A stretch of 64,000 nucleotides of DNA from Palaemon carinicauda. Taxonomy: Eukaryota > Arthropoda > Malacostraca > Decapoda > Palaemonidae. Shown piece after piece: positions 63,608-64,000 of this stretch (position 1 is the first letter of the stretch; every line of letters starts with the position of its first letter). A program made the translations under genes and the position numbers. The notes under the pieces are model-generated. The model did no database searches. It was not told the origin of the DNA and saw nothing but the letters and a program-made list of their open reading frames with translations. The stretch covers positions 56,306,648 through 56,370,647 of the forward strand of contig NC_090738.1 in assembly GCF_036898095.1 (NCBI RefSeq), written 5' to 3'.

Positions 63608-64000
63608 AGCCCAAAAAAACAATACAAGAATATGGTACTCAACTTTCCAGAAGAAGGCAAGGCCAAAGATTGAGACATGATGCACAAATTACGCAAAAAC
63701 TGGGAAAAAACACAACTGCTGGGAAAGCGCTACAGAAGTGGAATGGAGTTGGCGCGGGCGGATGTGACGTCGGCCAGTATGGCGGCCGTTTGTTTACATC
63801 GCTAGGTACCATAACAGTAGCGTAGGAGGAGAGTTTTAGAACAGCTCCTCACATAATTGCCACTCTACGCCCTCGGAGCGCAAACGCTAGATGGGGTACA
63901 GATAGCCATGTGGCGTGTCAATACATACGTCCCCTGTTGATATACGATATCCAAAGGGAAACCTTATGGGTACTCACGCCAGAAATAAGAAAAAATAAAT
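63608..64000 (-). other. D2 left terminus, right of D3
   Basis: Resumes D2: ACAATACAAGAATATGG, TGACGTCG (63764-63771), ATGGCGG (63779-63785) and GTTTGTTTAC (63788-63797). The element end itself lies beyond the window. Confidence 0.7.

Larger units (their letters stand above)
47063..64000 (-). mobile_element. Family II DIRS element D2, split by D3
   Basis: Right end fragment 47063-47085 (GCTTCGCTCAAAATCCG), 3' region 47086-47915, YR 47916-48900, RNase H 49098-49532, RT 49614-50702, gag 50671-52570, leader 52571-54917, interrupted by D3, and resuming at 63608 with the left terminus, which runs off the window. D2 sequence left of the break ends GCTTATTTAA and right of it begins ACAATACAAGAATA, matching the continuous version in D3 (63120) and D1 (46609). 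Confidence 0.78.

Overview
This window is eukaryotic repeat DNA made almost entirely of nested retrotransposons. I see no convincing host gene, no RNA gene and no prokaryotic feature. Most of it belongs to two families of DIRS-type (tyrosine-recombinase) retrotransposons, called here family I and family II. Both show a gag-like region, then a DIRS1-type reverse transcriptase (YLDD), then RNase H, then a tyrosine recombinase (YR) with the R...HxxR...W/H..Y signature. There are no LTRs. The ends are inverted terminal repeats (ITRs) plus an internal complementary region (ICR). High DIRS density, spliced-looking leaders and an RTE-type LINE suggest an arthropod, perhaps a decapod crustacean; the host is an inference only.

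Layout. 1-15982: a tandem array of three ~5.18-kb composite units. Each unit joins the 3' part of a plus-strand family II element (D0) to the RT-RNase H-YR part of a minus-strand family I element nested in it. The third unit runs into the complete nested family I element A (11911-19828, minus). 19829-20456: the rest of the D0 3' region. From 20457 to about 47062 lies a minus-strand family II element, D1. It is interrupted by family I element B (20481-28320, minus), family I element C (28842-36675, plus) and a 5'-truncated RTE-type LINE (39829-41962, plus). From about 47063 to the window end lies a third family II element, D2 (minus). D2 is itself split by a fourth, D3 (54918-63607, minus).

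All copies carry frameshifts, stops or deletions, so none looks autonomous, although several long open stretches remain. The unusual points are: the triplicated composite unit with a 3-bp microhomology junction; ICRs that literally spell the joined element ends; a clean AAAT crossover footprint at element B; family I insertions landing in the family II ICR and ITR; RT and YR frames that overlap for more than 1 kb in both families; minisatellites and CpG-rich arrays that expand inside family I gag and leader regions; and a conserved promoter-like block (CRE, YY1-like and forkhead-like motifs) in the family II ends. I found no new defence or metabolic system.
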